A DNA stretch of 30,287 bases from Fen-178 sp049516835 (lineage in GTDB: Bacteria > Acidobacteriota > Terriglobia > Bryobacterales > Bryobacteraceae). The stretch lies in assembly GCA_049516835.1 (NCBI GenBank), contig JBEKSR010000057.1, positions 1 through 30,287 of the forward strand, written 5' to 3'. Shown piece after piece: positions 14,246 to 21,552 of the stretch. Position numbers and translations under genes: made by a program. Positions within the stretch are counted from its first letter, which is position 1; each line of letters starts with the position of its first letter. The notes below the pieces were generated by a model, which saw nothing but the letters and a program-made list of their open reading frames with translations, had not been told where the DNA came from and searched no databases.

Positions 14246-15003
14246 GCGGCTTCATGAACCCGGCGGAATTCGCCAACATCGCAAAATCCGAAGGGCATTT
14301 CTGGTGGTACCGGGGCATGCGGACCATCCTGTTCCGCATGTTGGATCCCTACCTGGCGGGGCGGAGCATCGGGCGCGCCCTCGAAGCCGGGTGCGGAACG
14401 GGTTACTTCTCGCACCTGCTTCAGAGGGAACGCGGCTGGCCGGTGGTGCCCATGGATTTCAGTTGGCACGGCCTTCGCTACGCGCGCGACATGGGCGTCG
14501 AACGCGCCGTGCAGGGTGATATCCGGGGGCTTCCCTTTGCGGACGGCGCCTTCGACCTGGTGATGTCCGTGGACGTGCTGGCGCACCTGCCGCGCGGCCA
14601 AGAGCAGCTCGCCGCGCGGGAGTTGGCGCGGGTGCTGGCGCGCGGCGGTCTCCTGGTGGTCCGCACGGCGGCGCTCGACATCCTGCGCAGTTGCCATTCC
14701 CAATTCGCCTTCGAGCGGCAGCGGTTCACGCGGCGCCGGCTGATGGGATTGATGACTGGTGCGGGCGTCCGGGTGCTGCGCTGCACCTACGTCAATTCGC
14801 TGCTGCTGCCGGCGGCGCTGGCGAAATTCCGGGTCTGGGAGCCGCTGCTCCGTAAACCGCCCTCGAGCGGAGTCGAACCGGTGGCGCCCTGGCTCGACAA
14901 GCTGCTGTACGCGCCGCTGGCGCTCGAGGCGGCCTGGCTCGGCGCCGGCCACGACCTCCCGGTGGGCCAGTCGCTGGTCCTGATCGGTGAGAAAATGGTG
15001 TAA
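14242..15003 (+). CDS. Class I SAM-dependent methyltransferase
   Basis: This is a 253-residue protein with a Rossmann-type methyltransferase domain. Motif I is LEAGCGTGYF at 47-56, the acidic end of strand 2 is Asp72 in VPMDFS, QGDIRGLPFADGAFDLVMS spans 91-109, and the following helix DVLAHLPRGQ is typical of the Methyltransf_11 group. The N-terminal HFWWYRGMR segment is common in methyltransferases found in glycan and lipid gene clusters. The substrate is unknown; its neighbours suggest a glycan or polyprenyl-linked sugar. The start is the ATG in the ATGA overlap with rnc, which fits where the homology begins better than the longer frame. Confidence 0.87.
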   Translation: MSGFMNPAEFANIAKSEGHFWWYRGMRTILFRMLDPYLAGRSIGRALEAGCGTGYFSHLLQRERGWPVVPMDFSWHGLRYARDMGVERAVQGDIRGLPFADGAFDLVMSVDVLAHLPRGQEQLAARELARVLARGGLLVVRTAALDILRSCHSQFAFERQRFTRRRLMGLMTGAGVRVLRCTYVNSLLLPAALAKFRVWEPLLRKPPSSGVEPVAPWLDKLLYAPLALEAAWLGAGHDLPVGQSLVLIGEKMV

Positions 15004-15005
15004 CC

Positions 15006-15722
15006 TTGGAGGCCCGCAAATTCCCATCGCTGAGCGTCTTCTTCCCGGCGTATAACGACGCTCCCTCGCTGCCGGGGCTGGTCCGCAAGACGCTCGCCAC
15101 GCTGGAACGGCACGTGGCCGATTACGAGGTCGTCGTGGTGAACGACGGCAGTCAGGACCGCACCGGCGCAGTGCTGGAGGAGCTTCGCCGCGAGTACAGC
15201 CCATGGCTGCGCGTGGTGACCCATGCCCACAACCGCGGTTATGGCGGCGCGCTGCGCAGCGGGTTCGCGGCGGCTCACAAGGAGTTTGTCTTCTACACCG
15301 ATGGCGACGGACAGTACGACGTCGGCGAGCTTCCCCGGCTGCTCGAGCTGATGGGGCCCGCCACCGGGCTGGTAAACGGCTATAAGCTGGAGCGTCATGA
15401 CCCACGGCACCGCGTCTGGATCGGAAATGTTTACAACTTTTGCGCGCGCCTGCTGTTCCGCATTCGCATCCGCGATATCGATTGCGATTACCGGCTGATC
15501 CGGCGCGCCCTGCTGGAAGAGATCCACCTGACCTCCACCAGCGGCGTCATCTGCGTCGAGCTGGTGCGGAAACTGGAGTTGAGCGGCTGCCAGGTGATGG
15601 AAGCCGGTGTGCATCATTATCCGCGTCTCCATGGAAGGTCGCAGTTCTTTCGGATCCGCTCGCTGGCGGTCACGCTCTTGCAGCTTGTGCGGCTATGGGT
15701 AAGGCTGGTGATTCTACAATGA
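15006..15722 (+). CDS. Glycosyltransferase family 2 (DPM1/undecaprenyl-phosphate glycosyltransferase-like)
   Basis: The 238-residue GT-A enzyme begins SLSVFFPAYNDAPSL (8-22), then VVVVNDGSQD (42-51) for nucleotide binding and FYTDGDGQYDV (96-106) with the metal-binding DxD-like motif. It ends with a short hydrophobic/basic region (AVTLLQLVRLWVRLVILQ) that may touch the membrane. It resembles dolichol-phosphate-mannose-synthase-like enzymes that load a sugar onto a lipid phosphate. It starts at TTG three bases after the methyltransferase stop, and a GGAGG-like sequence overlaps that start. Its TGA overlaps the next ATG (ATGA). Context suggests assembly of a surface glycan. Confidence 0.88.
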   Translation: MEARKFPSLSVFFPAYNDAPSLPGLVRKTLATLERHVADYEVVVVNDGSQDRTGAVLEELRREYSPWLRVVTHAHNRGYGGALRSGFAAAHKEFVFYTDGDGQYDVGELPRLLELMGPATGLVNGYKLERHDPRHRVWIGNVYNFCARLLFRIRIRDIDCDYRLIRRALLEEIHLTSTSGVICVELVRKLELSGCQVMEAGVHHYPRLHGRSQFFRIRSLAVTLLQLVRLWVRLVILQ

Positions 15723-16523
15723 CCATCCCGATGGTCGATCTGCGGCCCATGCTGGCGGCTACCGAGCCGGCCTGGCGGGCCAATCTCGAGCGCCTGTTCG
15801 AGCGTATGCAGTTCATCCTGGGCGAACAGGTGGATGCATTCGAGCGGGAGCTGGCGGCGGCGTGGGGCGCCAGGTTCGCGGTGACGGCGGGGTCGGGCAC
15901 GGCGGCCATCGAGCTGGGGATCAGAGCCGCCGGACTGGCCGAGAGCGGCGCGGAGGTCGTCGTGCCCGCGCTCACCTCGCCGTTCACCGCGCAGGCCATC
16001 CGGGCGGCCGGATGCCGGCCGCGGGGGCTGGTTCTGTTGCAAGATGCCTGCCCGGCGCACGGTGCGCAAGAGGCAGGACGCCCGTTCACCAGCTTTTCGC
16101 CGGCGGTGGCATACAGCTTCTACCCCACCAAGAACCTGCCCTGCCTGGGCGACGGCGGACGGCGCCATGACCAGGTGGCCCGCACGCGCGCCATCAATTC
16201 GCGTCTGGATGAGATCGAAGCCTGCTATCTCCGCGCCTTTCTGCCGAAGCTGGCCGAGTGGAACCAGCGCCGCGCGCGGCTGGCGGCTCTCTACGGCCAA
16301 GCCCTGGCCGGATGCGACGGCGTGCGGCCGGTTGGGCGGCGGGCAGGTTCAGTGTGCCATCTCTACGTGGTGCGGGCTGCCGGGCGCGCCCGGTTGCGGA
16401 AGTTCCTGGCGGAACGCGGCGGCCTGCCGCGAGGTTTTGTCGCTTCCCTTGTGGCCCTATATGCCGGAGACGGCGGTGGAAGAAGTGGCGGCGCGGGCGC
16501 GCGAGTTCTACAGCGCGGCGTAG
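15719..16523 (+). pseudogene. DegT/DnrJ/EryC1 aminotransferase broken by three internal deletions
   Basis: The start (TIPMVDLRPMLAATEPAW), the QFILGEQVDAFERELAAAWG segment, the PLP Asp region LQDACPAHGA and the Schiff-base lysine in AYSFYPTKNLPCLGDGG identify a DegT/DnrJ/EryC1 sugar aminotransferase. Against the usual 360-390 residues, about 100 are missing in three places. About 60 are lost after AAGCRPR (junction near 16022), about 20 after GDGG (near 16157-16162), and about 30 after FLAERG (near 16420). The third shifts the frame: the proper ending ACREVLSLPLWPYMP...FYSAA is read one frame over and stops at 16521-16523. The first two keep the frame. The gene is very unlikely to be functional. 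It is last in the operon and overlaps the glycosyltransferase stop. Confidence 0.8.
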
Positions 16524-16915
16524 TTGACCACCTGCGGCGGCGGGGTTTCCTCGGCTTCCACCTGAAGCGTAAACGACTTCGTGGCCACCGTGCCGTCGTA
16601 GCCTTCCGCCAGCAGGGTGTAGTGGGTGGTGTGTTCCGGCACGATTTCCAGGCAATGATCGGGAAGGGAATAAACTTCCTGAATCATGGGAGAGATGCGC
16701 ACGGATTTGGCGTTCTCCACGCTATAGCATAGCCGCGCCGTTTCTCCCGCCGTGAGAATCCCCGTGCTGGCATAGAACCGAAGAATCCGCACCGGCCCAC
16801 CCGCCGGGTGGACCCAGGCGCGGCGATCCGACCGGTCCACCGCGCTCAGACCCCACATGGCGACCAGGAGACCCACTGCGACGAATACCGTGGAGAACGC
16901 CGAGAACAGCCGCAC
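16508..16915 (-). CDS. Membrane-anchored or secreted Ig-like domain protein, 135 aa
   Basis: A GTG start precedes a hydrophobic N-terminal segment (FSAFSTVFVAVGLLVAMWGL). This is either a signal anchor or an uncleaved signal peptide. The remainder is a single beta-sandwich-like domain of Ig type (ILRFYASTGILTAGETARLCYSVENAKSVRI ... HYTLLAEGYDGTVATKSFTLQVE; the long parts lie at residues 44-75 and 97-119). The two cysteines may form a disulphide. Function is unknown. The gene is convergent with the broken aminotransferase and overlaps its end by 16 bases. A possible TAGAAT -10 box (16929-16934, minus) lies 13 bases upstream. Confidence 0.65.
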   Translation of the reverse strand: MRLFSAFSTVFVAVGLLVAMWGLSAVDRSDRRAWVHPAGGPVRILRFYASTGILTAGETARLCYSVENAKSVRISPMIQEVYSLPDHCLEIVPEHTTHYTLLAEGYDGTVATKSFTLQVEAEETPPPQVVNYAAL

Positions 16916-16987
16916 AGCTTTCTCTTAGATTCTACTATTCCAGCGAAGGTTTCAGTTGCGCGCGCCCGGCCAGGGTTCGCGCCAATC

Positions 16988-17043
16988 GTGGGGCAGGTCT
17001 CCGACCTGCCCTGACCTGCTCTGGGCGAGGCATGCCTCGCCCA
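16988..17043. repeat. Double-hairpin repeat with GTGGGGC head
   Basis: The head GTGGGGC (16988-16994) leads into GGGCAGGTC/GACCTGCCC (16991-17011, three-base loop). After a ten-base linker comes a perfect palindrome of 22 bp (17022-17043) with the core GGCGAGGCATGCCTCGCC. The palindrome ends 11 bases before the -10 box of the PhzF gene, so it occupies the normal -35 position. It shares its head with the repeats at 1476 and 5049. Confidence 0.8.
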
Positions 17044-17054
17044 CGAGGCCGGTC

Positions 17055-17060
17055 TACACT
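17055..17060 (+). promoter_or_regulatory. -10 box of the PhzF-like gene, leaderless geometry
   Basis: TACACT ends six bases before the ATG at 17067. The usual -35 position is taken up by the hairpin repeat, so the promoter may be weak or may have been remodelled by it. Confidence 0.55.
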
Positions 17061-17066
17061 GGGTTC

Positions 17067-17870
17067 ATGCCTATTCGGATCGTTCAAGTCGATGCCTTCA
17101 CGGCCCGGCCCTTTGCCGGCAATCCCGCGGCCGTTTGCGTGCTGCGGGAAGCGCCCCCCGAGCAGTGGATGCGCGATGTGGCGCGCGAGATGAATCTTTC
17201 GGAAACCGCCTTTCTGACGCCGCGCGACGGCGGCTTCAACCTGCGCTGGTTCACGCCCGCGGTGGAGGTGGACCTGTGCGGCCATGCGACGCTGGCGAGC
17301 GCCCACGTGCTGTGGGAAGACGGTCACCTGCCGGCGGGCCGGCAGGCGCGGTTTCACACGCGCAGCGGGCTGCTGCTGGCCGGCCGCCGAGGGGATTGGA
17401 TCGAGCTGGATTTCCCGGCCAAAGCTGGCTCCCCGGCCGAAGCGCCGCCGGATCTGCTTCCGGCCCTCGGCGTGCAAGCCCGGTTTGTGGCCCGCAACCA
17501 ATTCGACTACCTCGTCGAAGTGGAGTCCGAAGAGACGCTACGCGCCATGACGCCGGATTTCACAGCCCTGCGGAAGGTCCCGGTGCGCGGCGTGATCGTG
17601 ACGTCACGGCCGGGGCGCCCTCCGGGCCCGGCGGAGTTCGATTTCGTCTCGCGTTTCTTCGCCCCGGCGGCGGGAGTGGACGAAGATCCCGTTACGGGAT
17701 CGGCGCACTGCGCCCTGGGGCCGTACTGGGCCGAGCGGTTGGGCAAGAGCGAGTTCACGGCCTATCAGGCGTCGGCGCGCGGCGGCGTGGTGCGGGTGCG
17801 GCTCAATGGAGACCGCGTGATTCTGGGCGGCCAGGCGGTGACGGTGATGCGGGGGGAACTGGCGGCGTAG
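17067..17870 (+). CDS. PhzF-family isomerase/epimerase-like protein
   Basis: This is a 267-residue protein with the two-lobed diaminopimelate-epimerase fold of the PhzF family. It begins IRIVQVDAFTARPFAGNPAA, continues with EMNLSETAFL containing the catalytic Glu46, then LRWFTPAVEVDLCGHATLAS, and closes with FFAPAAGVDEDPVTGSAHCA and RGGVVRVRL. PhzF itself isomerises a phenazine precursor, but most homologues outside phenazine clusters have unknown substrates. No phenazine genes are present here, so that pathway is not implied. The start at 17067 matches the family N-terminus and lies six bases after the -10 box, so longer frames are rejected. Confidence 0.88.
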   Translation: MPIRIVQVDAFTARPFAGNPAAVCVLREAPPEQWMRDVAREMNLSETAFLTPRDGGFNLRWFTPAVEVDLCGHATLASAHVLWEDGHLPAGRQARFHTRSGLLLAGRRGDWIELDFPAKAGSPAEAPPDLLPALGVQARFVARNQFDYLVEVESEETLRAMTPDFTALRKVPVRGVIVTSRPGRPPGPAEFDFVSRFFAPAAGVDEDPVTGSAHCALGPYWAERLGKSEFTAYQASARGGVVRVRLNGDRVILGGQAVTVMRGELAA

Positions 17871-17876
17871 TAAACT
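17871..17876 (+). promoter_or_regulatory. -10 box in front of the small membrane protein and symporter
   Basis: TAAACT starts directly after the PhzF stop codon and ends six bases before the ATG at 17883, giving another leaderless-type start. Read-through from PhzF is also possible because the genes are 12 bases apart. Confidence 0.5.
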
Positions 17877-17882
17877 CCCTTC

Positions 17883-18017
17883 ATGCCGGATCTTCGCGAC
17901 ATGCCCGATGAGCCGCCGCCGTTTCTGGGCACCTGGCGGCGCGTCTACATAGCGGTTCTCATCTATCTCTGTGTAATCGTCGCGGGGGCTTACTGGTTTA
18001 CGCGAGCGTTTCAATGA
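17883..18017 (+). CDS. Small single-span membrane protein (44 aa) coupled to a symporter
   Basis: This short gene encodes MPDLRDMPDEPPPFLGTWRR, then a transmembrane segment VYIAVLIYLCVIVAGAYWF, and ends TRAFQ. The acidic, proline-rich N-terminus with Arg-Arg before the helix predicts a cytoplasmic N-terminus unless topology is unusual. Its TGA overlaps the ATG of the sodium/solute symporter (ATGA at 18014-18017), so the two are translationally coupled. Small proteins encoded directly before transporters of this type often serve as accessory subunits, but I cannot assign this one to a named family. Its reality is supported by the overlap, the hydrophobic segment and the -10 box six bases upstream. 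Confidence 0.8.
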   Translation: MPDLRDMPDEPPPFLGTWRRVYIAVLIYLCVIVAGAYWFTRAFQ

Positions 18018-19723
18018 GGCCCCTCGACTGGATCGTCCTCATCACATCCCTGGTCTCCATCGTCCTGTACGGCCTCTACCGCGGACGCGGCAGCAACACG
18101 GTGGACCGCTACCTGCTGGCCGGCAAGTCCATGCCCTGGTACGCCATGGGCCTTTCCATCATGGCCACGCAGGCCAGCGCCGTCACCTTTATCTCCACCA
18201 CCGGGCAGTCGTACGTGGACGGGATGCGCTTCGTGCAGGCCTATTTCGGACTGCCCCTCGCCATGATCGTCATTTGCTCCACGGTGGTCCCGCTTTTTCA
18301 CAAGGCCAAGATCTACACCGCGTACGAATACCTGGAGCGGCGCTTCGACAGCAAGACGCGCACCCTGGCGAGCGCGATCTTCCTGTGCCAGCGCGGGCTC
18401 TCCGCGGGACTGACGCTCTACGCGCCGGCCATCGTGCTCTCGGTGATCCTCGGCTGGCCGGAGCGGGCCACCACGCTTCTGATGGGAACCTTGGTGATCA
18501 CCTACACCGTGCTCGGCGGCATCAAGGCCGTGACGTGGTCGGACGTGCAGCAGATGGGCATCATCTTTCTGGGGCTGGTGGTTGCGCTGGTGACCGTGAT
18601 CGTGCTGATGCCGTCGTCGGTCTCGTTCGGCGACGCCATGTTTCTGGCGGGCGCGGCCGGCCGCCTGAACGCGGTCACCACCCACTTCGACTGGAACGAC
18701 CGCTTCAATATCTGGAGCGGCCTGATCGGGAGCACGTTCCTGTTCCTCTCCTACTTCGGCTGCGACCAATCGCAGGTGCAGCGCTACCTGACGGGCCGCT
18801 CCATCGCGCAGAGCCGGCTGGGCCTGCTGTTCAACGCCGTGGCCAAAATCCCCATGCAGTTTTTCATTCTGTTCATCGGCGCCATGGTGTTTGTCTTTTA
18901 CCTGTTCGTGCAGCCGCCGGTCCTGTTCCAGCGCGCGGAGCTCGGCCGCATCCAACAGGCGGGTGCATTCCAGCCCATGGCGGAGCAATACAACCGGGCG
19001 TTCGAGGACCGGCGCCAGGCGGCGCTGGCGCTGGTGGAAGCGCACCACGCGCGCGATTCCGCAGCCGTTGCGCGCCGCATTGCGGAATACCGGGCGGCGC
19101 AGATGGAGATCGACGGCGCGCGCGCTCAAGCCGCGAAGCTGGTGGAGCGCACCGGCGGCGAGAAAGATTTCAGCGACACCAACTACATCTTCCTTTCGTT
19201 CGTCACGCGCCATCTGCCGGCGGGAATTGTGGGGCTCATCATCGCGGTGATTTTCGCGGCGGCCATGTCCGCCAGCTCCGGGGAGATCAACTCTCTGGCC
19301 ACCGTGACGGTAGTGGACATTTACCGGCGCTACGTTCGCCGCGCGGGCAGCGACCATCACTACCTGGCGGCCTCGCGCTGGGCCACGCTGTTCTGGGGCG
19401 TCTATGCGGTGACATTCGCCGGATGGGGCAAGCGGCTGGGATCGCTGATCGTGGCGGTCAACGTGGTGGGATCGCTTTTCTACGGCTCTCTGCTGGGATG
19501 TTTCGTGCTGGCGCTGGCCTTCCGGCGGGTCGGCGGAACGGCCACGTTCATCGGGATGCTGGCCGGCGAAGCCGCCATCTTCTCGGCTTTCCTGTTCACC
19601 GGCATGTCGTACCTCTGGTACAACGTGATCGGCTGCGTGGTGGTAGTCGGAACCGCGCTGGCCATCACTTACCTCGCGCCCGGCGCCACCGCCACCACAG
19701 CAAGTATGCGGCAATCAGTATAG
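18014..19723 (+). CDS. Sodium:solute symporter (SSS family) with a long charged insert
   Basis: The 569-residue integral membrane protein has a LeuT-like fold with about 13 predicted helices. It shows the family landmarks DRYLLAGKSMPWYAMGLSIMA near the start, the GGIKAVTWSDVQQMGIIF signature (168-185), and the QVQRYLTGRSIAQSR motif (254-268). The sodium-site region is GLIIAVIFAAAMSASSGEINSLAT (from 407). Between residues about 302 and 386 it carries a helical, Ala/Arg/Glu-rich hydrophilic stretch that is much longer than in PutP- or SGLT-type members. The solute cannot be told from the sequence; a sugar, sialic acid or organic acid is plausible. It overlaps the convergent dedA gene by 59 bases at its 3' end. 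Confidence 0.88.
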   Translation: MRPLDWIVLITSLVSIVLYGLYRGRGSNTVDRYLLAGKSMPWYAMGLSIMATQASAVTFISTTGQSYVDGMRFVQAYFGLPLAMIVICSTVVPLFHKAKIYTAYEYLERRFDSKTRTLASAIFLCQRGLSAGLTLYAPAIVLSVILGWPERATTLLMGTLVITYTVLGGIKAVTWSDVQQMGIIFLGLVVALVTVIVLMPSSVSFGDAMFLAGAAGRLNAVTTHFDWNDRFNIWSGLIGSTFLFLSYFGCDQSQVQRYLTGRSIAQSRLGLLFNAVAKIPMQFFILFIGAMVFVFYLFVQPPVLFQRAELGRIQQAGAFQPMAEQYNRAFEDRRQAALALVEAHHARDSAAVARRIAEYRAAQMEIDGARAQAAKLVERTGGEKDFSDTNYIFLSFVTRHLPAGIVGLIIAVIFAAAMSASSGEINSLATVTVVDIYRRYVRRAGSDHHYLAASRWATLFWGVYAVTFAGWGKRLGSLIVAVNVVGSLFYGSLLGCFVLALAFRRVGGTATFIGMLAGEAAIFSAFLFTGMSYLWYNVIGCVVVVGTALAITYLAPGATATTASMRQSV

Positions 19724-20264
19724 CGGCCGCGACGGTCGCGCCGACGAGGTAGTGATGGATTTCTCTCTCCACCGCTTCCCATTGGTCGCCCAGGAAGTAG
19801 CCCAGGCCGATGAACGTGGCCACCCACAGGCACCCGCCGCTGTAGGCGAACAGCGCGAACTGGTGCGGCTCCACCTCGCTCATGCCCGCGGCATAGGCAG
19901 TGACATGGCGCACCCCGGGGACGAAGTAGCCGAACGTCAGGCCCCAGTGGCCCACGCGCTCAAACCAGGCATGGGCTTTGAGGATGTGCTCTTCGGTAAT
20001 GCGCAGGTACCTTCCGTAGCGATGAATCAGGGCCAGCCCGAACGTCCGGCCCAGCGTGTAGCTGATGGTGATGCCGCAAGTGCTGCCCGCGAACGCCGCG
20101 GCACATGCCAGCGGTAGCGAAAGATGGCCCTTGAAGACCAGGTATCCGCTAAAGGTGAGAAGCGTTTCATCGGGCACCGGCAGCCCGATAATTCCAAACA
20201 CCAGCAAACCGAAGATCGCCAGGTAGCCGTACTGCGTGATCCAGGCTAGGACCTGTTGTTCCAA
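19665..20264 (-). CDS. DedA family membrane protein
   Basis: This is a 199-residue membrane protein of the DedA/VTT family, now linked to undecaprenyl-phosphate or phospholipid translocation. It has the re-entrant loop residues with Glu33 in GLPVPDETLL, the GITISYTLGRTFG region (64-76), and the signature FVPGVRHVTAYAAGMS with Arg119. It is followed by helices and a basic C-terminus (WRWRRARGK). The start is TTG at 20264, three bases after the glgC stop, so it is co-transcribed and probably translated by reinitiation. Its last 59 bases overlap the end of the symporter gene on the other strand. Confidence 0.88.
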   Translation of the reverse strand: MEQQVLAWITQYGYLAIFGLLVFGIIGLPVPDETLLTFSGYLVFKGHLSLPLACAAAFAGSTCGITISYTLGRTFGLALIHRYGRYLRITEEHILKAHAWFERVGHWGLTFGYFVPGVRHVTAYAAGMSEVEPHQFALFAYSGGCLWVATFIGLGYFLGDQWEAVEREIHHYLVGATVAAAILIAAYLLWWRWRRARGK

Positions 20265-20267
20265 TCG

Positions 20268-21521
20268 CTATACCACCAAGCCGGTGATCTCGACCTGGCT
20301 GCGATTGCCGGCGATCACCACGATTCCGCTCTCCGTGACGTAATGGTTGAGGCGGTCGCGGTCGAGGTTGTAGCCGATCTCGGCGTCTTCCGGCACCCGC
20401 ACGTTCTTGTCGAGGATGGCGCGGCGAATCTTCGCGCGGCGGCCAATATCGCAGTTGTCGAGGATGACGCAGTCTTCCACCAGGGCGCCGGCATGCACCC
20501 GGACGCTGCGGCTCAGCACCGAGTTCCGCACCACGCCGCCGGAAAGGAGACAGCCGCCCGAGACGATCGAGTCGATGGCCTGGCCGCGGCGGTTCTCTTC
20601 GTCGAACGTGAACTTCGCCGGCGGGTCCGGGTAGGCCGTGGTGCGCAGCGGCCATTCCCGGTTGTAGAGGTTGAGCGCCGGGGTGACCGAGCGGAGGTCC
20701 ATGTTGGCTTCGTAGTAGGAATCGATGGTCCCCACGTCGCGCCAGTAAGGCACCCCATCGGCCGGCTCGCCGGGAATGCGGCTGGTCTGGAAATCATAAG
20801 CGAAGATCTCGGCTTTGCCGGTCAGCTTGGGAAGGATGTCGCGGCCAAAATCATGGCTGCTGGTTTCATCGGCGGCGTCGTCGTGCAGCAGCCGCAGCAG
20901 CGTGCGCGTCGAGAAAATGTAGTTGCCCATGGAGGCGTAGACGCGCTCCGCATCGCCGGGTATGGTGGGCGCGTCGGGGTTCTTCTCGTGGAACGCGGTG
21001 ATGTGGCCGTCGCCGGCCACTTCGATCACGCCCAGCTCGGCGGCGACTTGCTTGGCCATGGGGATGGCGGCCACCGTAACTTCGGCGCTCCTCTGCACGT
21101 GGAACTCGATCATGCTGGCGACGTTCATGCGGTAAATGTGGTCCGCGCCGAAGATCGCCACCACGTGGGGATCGGACTGCTCCACCAGGTTGATGTTCTG
21201 GTAAATGGCGTCCGCCGTGCCCTGGTACCAGGTCTCATCGGGCGAGCGCATCTGCGCCGGCACGGGGATCAGGAACTGCGTCTTGAGCAGCCCGCCGAAC
21301 TGCCAGCCTTCACTGAGGTGCTGCAACAGCGACTGGCTGCGGAACTGCGTCAGCACGTAGATGGAGTAAATCCCCGAGTTGATGAAATTGCTCAGCACGA
21401 AGTCGATGATGCGGTACTTGCCGCCAAACGGAACGGCCGGCTTGGCCCGTTCCCTGGTCAGTGGATACAGCCGGGTGCCCTTCCCGCCGGCCAGCACGAT
21501 ACCCAACGTCCGTAAACGCAT
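20268..21521 (-). CDS. glgC: Glucose-1-phosphate adenylyltransferase (ADP-glucose pyrophosphorylase)
   Basis: The 417-residue enzyme makes ADP-glucose from glucose 1-phosphate and ATP, the committed step of glycogen synthesis. The nucleotide-binding loop is LAGGKGTRLYPLT (10-22), followed by KPAVPFGGKYRIIDF with the catalytic/regulatory Lys-Arg pair. WYQGTADAIYQN and FGADHIYRMN carry the active-site Asp, EKNPDAP the sugar-binding Lys, and YWRDVGTIDSYYEANMDL precedes the C-terminal left-handed beta-helix that binds allosteric effectors. I start at ATG 21521. A longer frame from 21569 would add 16 residues encoded partly by a hairpin repeat and upstream of the -10 box. dedA follows three bases later. 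Confidence 0.93.
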   Translation of the reverse strand: MRLRTLGIVLAGGKGTRLYPLTRERAKPAVPFGGKYRIIDFVLSNFINSGIYSIYVLTQFRSQSLLQHLSEGWQFGGLLKTQFLIPVPAQMRSPDETWYQGTADAIYQNINLVEQSDPHVVAIFGADHIYRMNVASMIEFHVQRSAEVTVAAIPMAKQVAAELGVIEVAGDGHITAFHEKNPDAPTIPGDAERVYASMGNYIFSTRTLLRLLHDDAADETSSHDFGRDILPKLTGKAEIFAYDFQTSRIPGEPADGVPYWRDVGTIDSYYEANMDLRSVTPALNLYNREWPLRTTAYPDPPAKFTFDEENRRGQAIDSIVSGGCLLSGGVVRNSVLSRSVRVHAGALVEDCVILDNCDIGRRAKIRRAILDKNVRVPEDAEIGYNLDRDRLNHYVTESGIVVIAGNRSQVEITGLVV

Positions 21522-21540
21522 AGGATTCCGCCAACCCCCT

Positions 21541-21546
21541 ATTGTA
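21541..21546 (-). promoter_or_regulatory. -10 box of glgC-dedA
   Basis: TACAAT on the minus strand lies 19 bases before the glgC ATG. The short leader contains a GGCGG eight bases before the start. The box supports the shorter glgC start. Confidence 0.5.
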
Positions 21547-21552
21547 AGCCGC

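Noticed and set aside
15440..16732. A 430-codon frame containing the DegT-like sequence
   Set aside because: The first 93 codons are an out-of-frame reading of the glycosyltransferase gene, and the codons after about 16420 follow the frameshift. The true gene span is 15719-16523.
16956..17870. PhzF-like gene as evidence for phenazine synthesis
   Set aside because: No other phenazine gene is nearby and most PhzF-like proteins have unrelated or unknown roles.
18011..19714. A 567-codon open frame on the minus strand opposite the symporter
   Set aside because: It mirrors the symporter codon for codon, is very rich in His, Arg, Gly and Asp, and has no recognisable motif. Long antisense frames like this are normal in GC-rich coding DNA. 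The same applies to those opposite the second symporter (25177-26727), the isomerase (26872-28299) and the CocE hydrolase (2351-3823).
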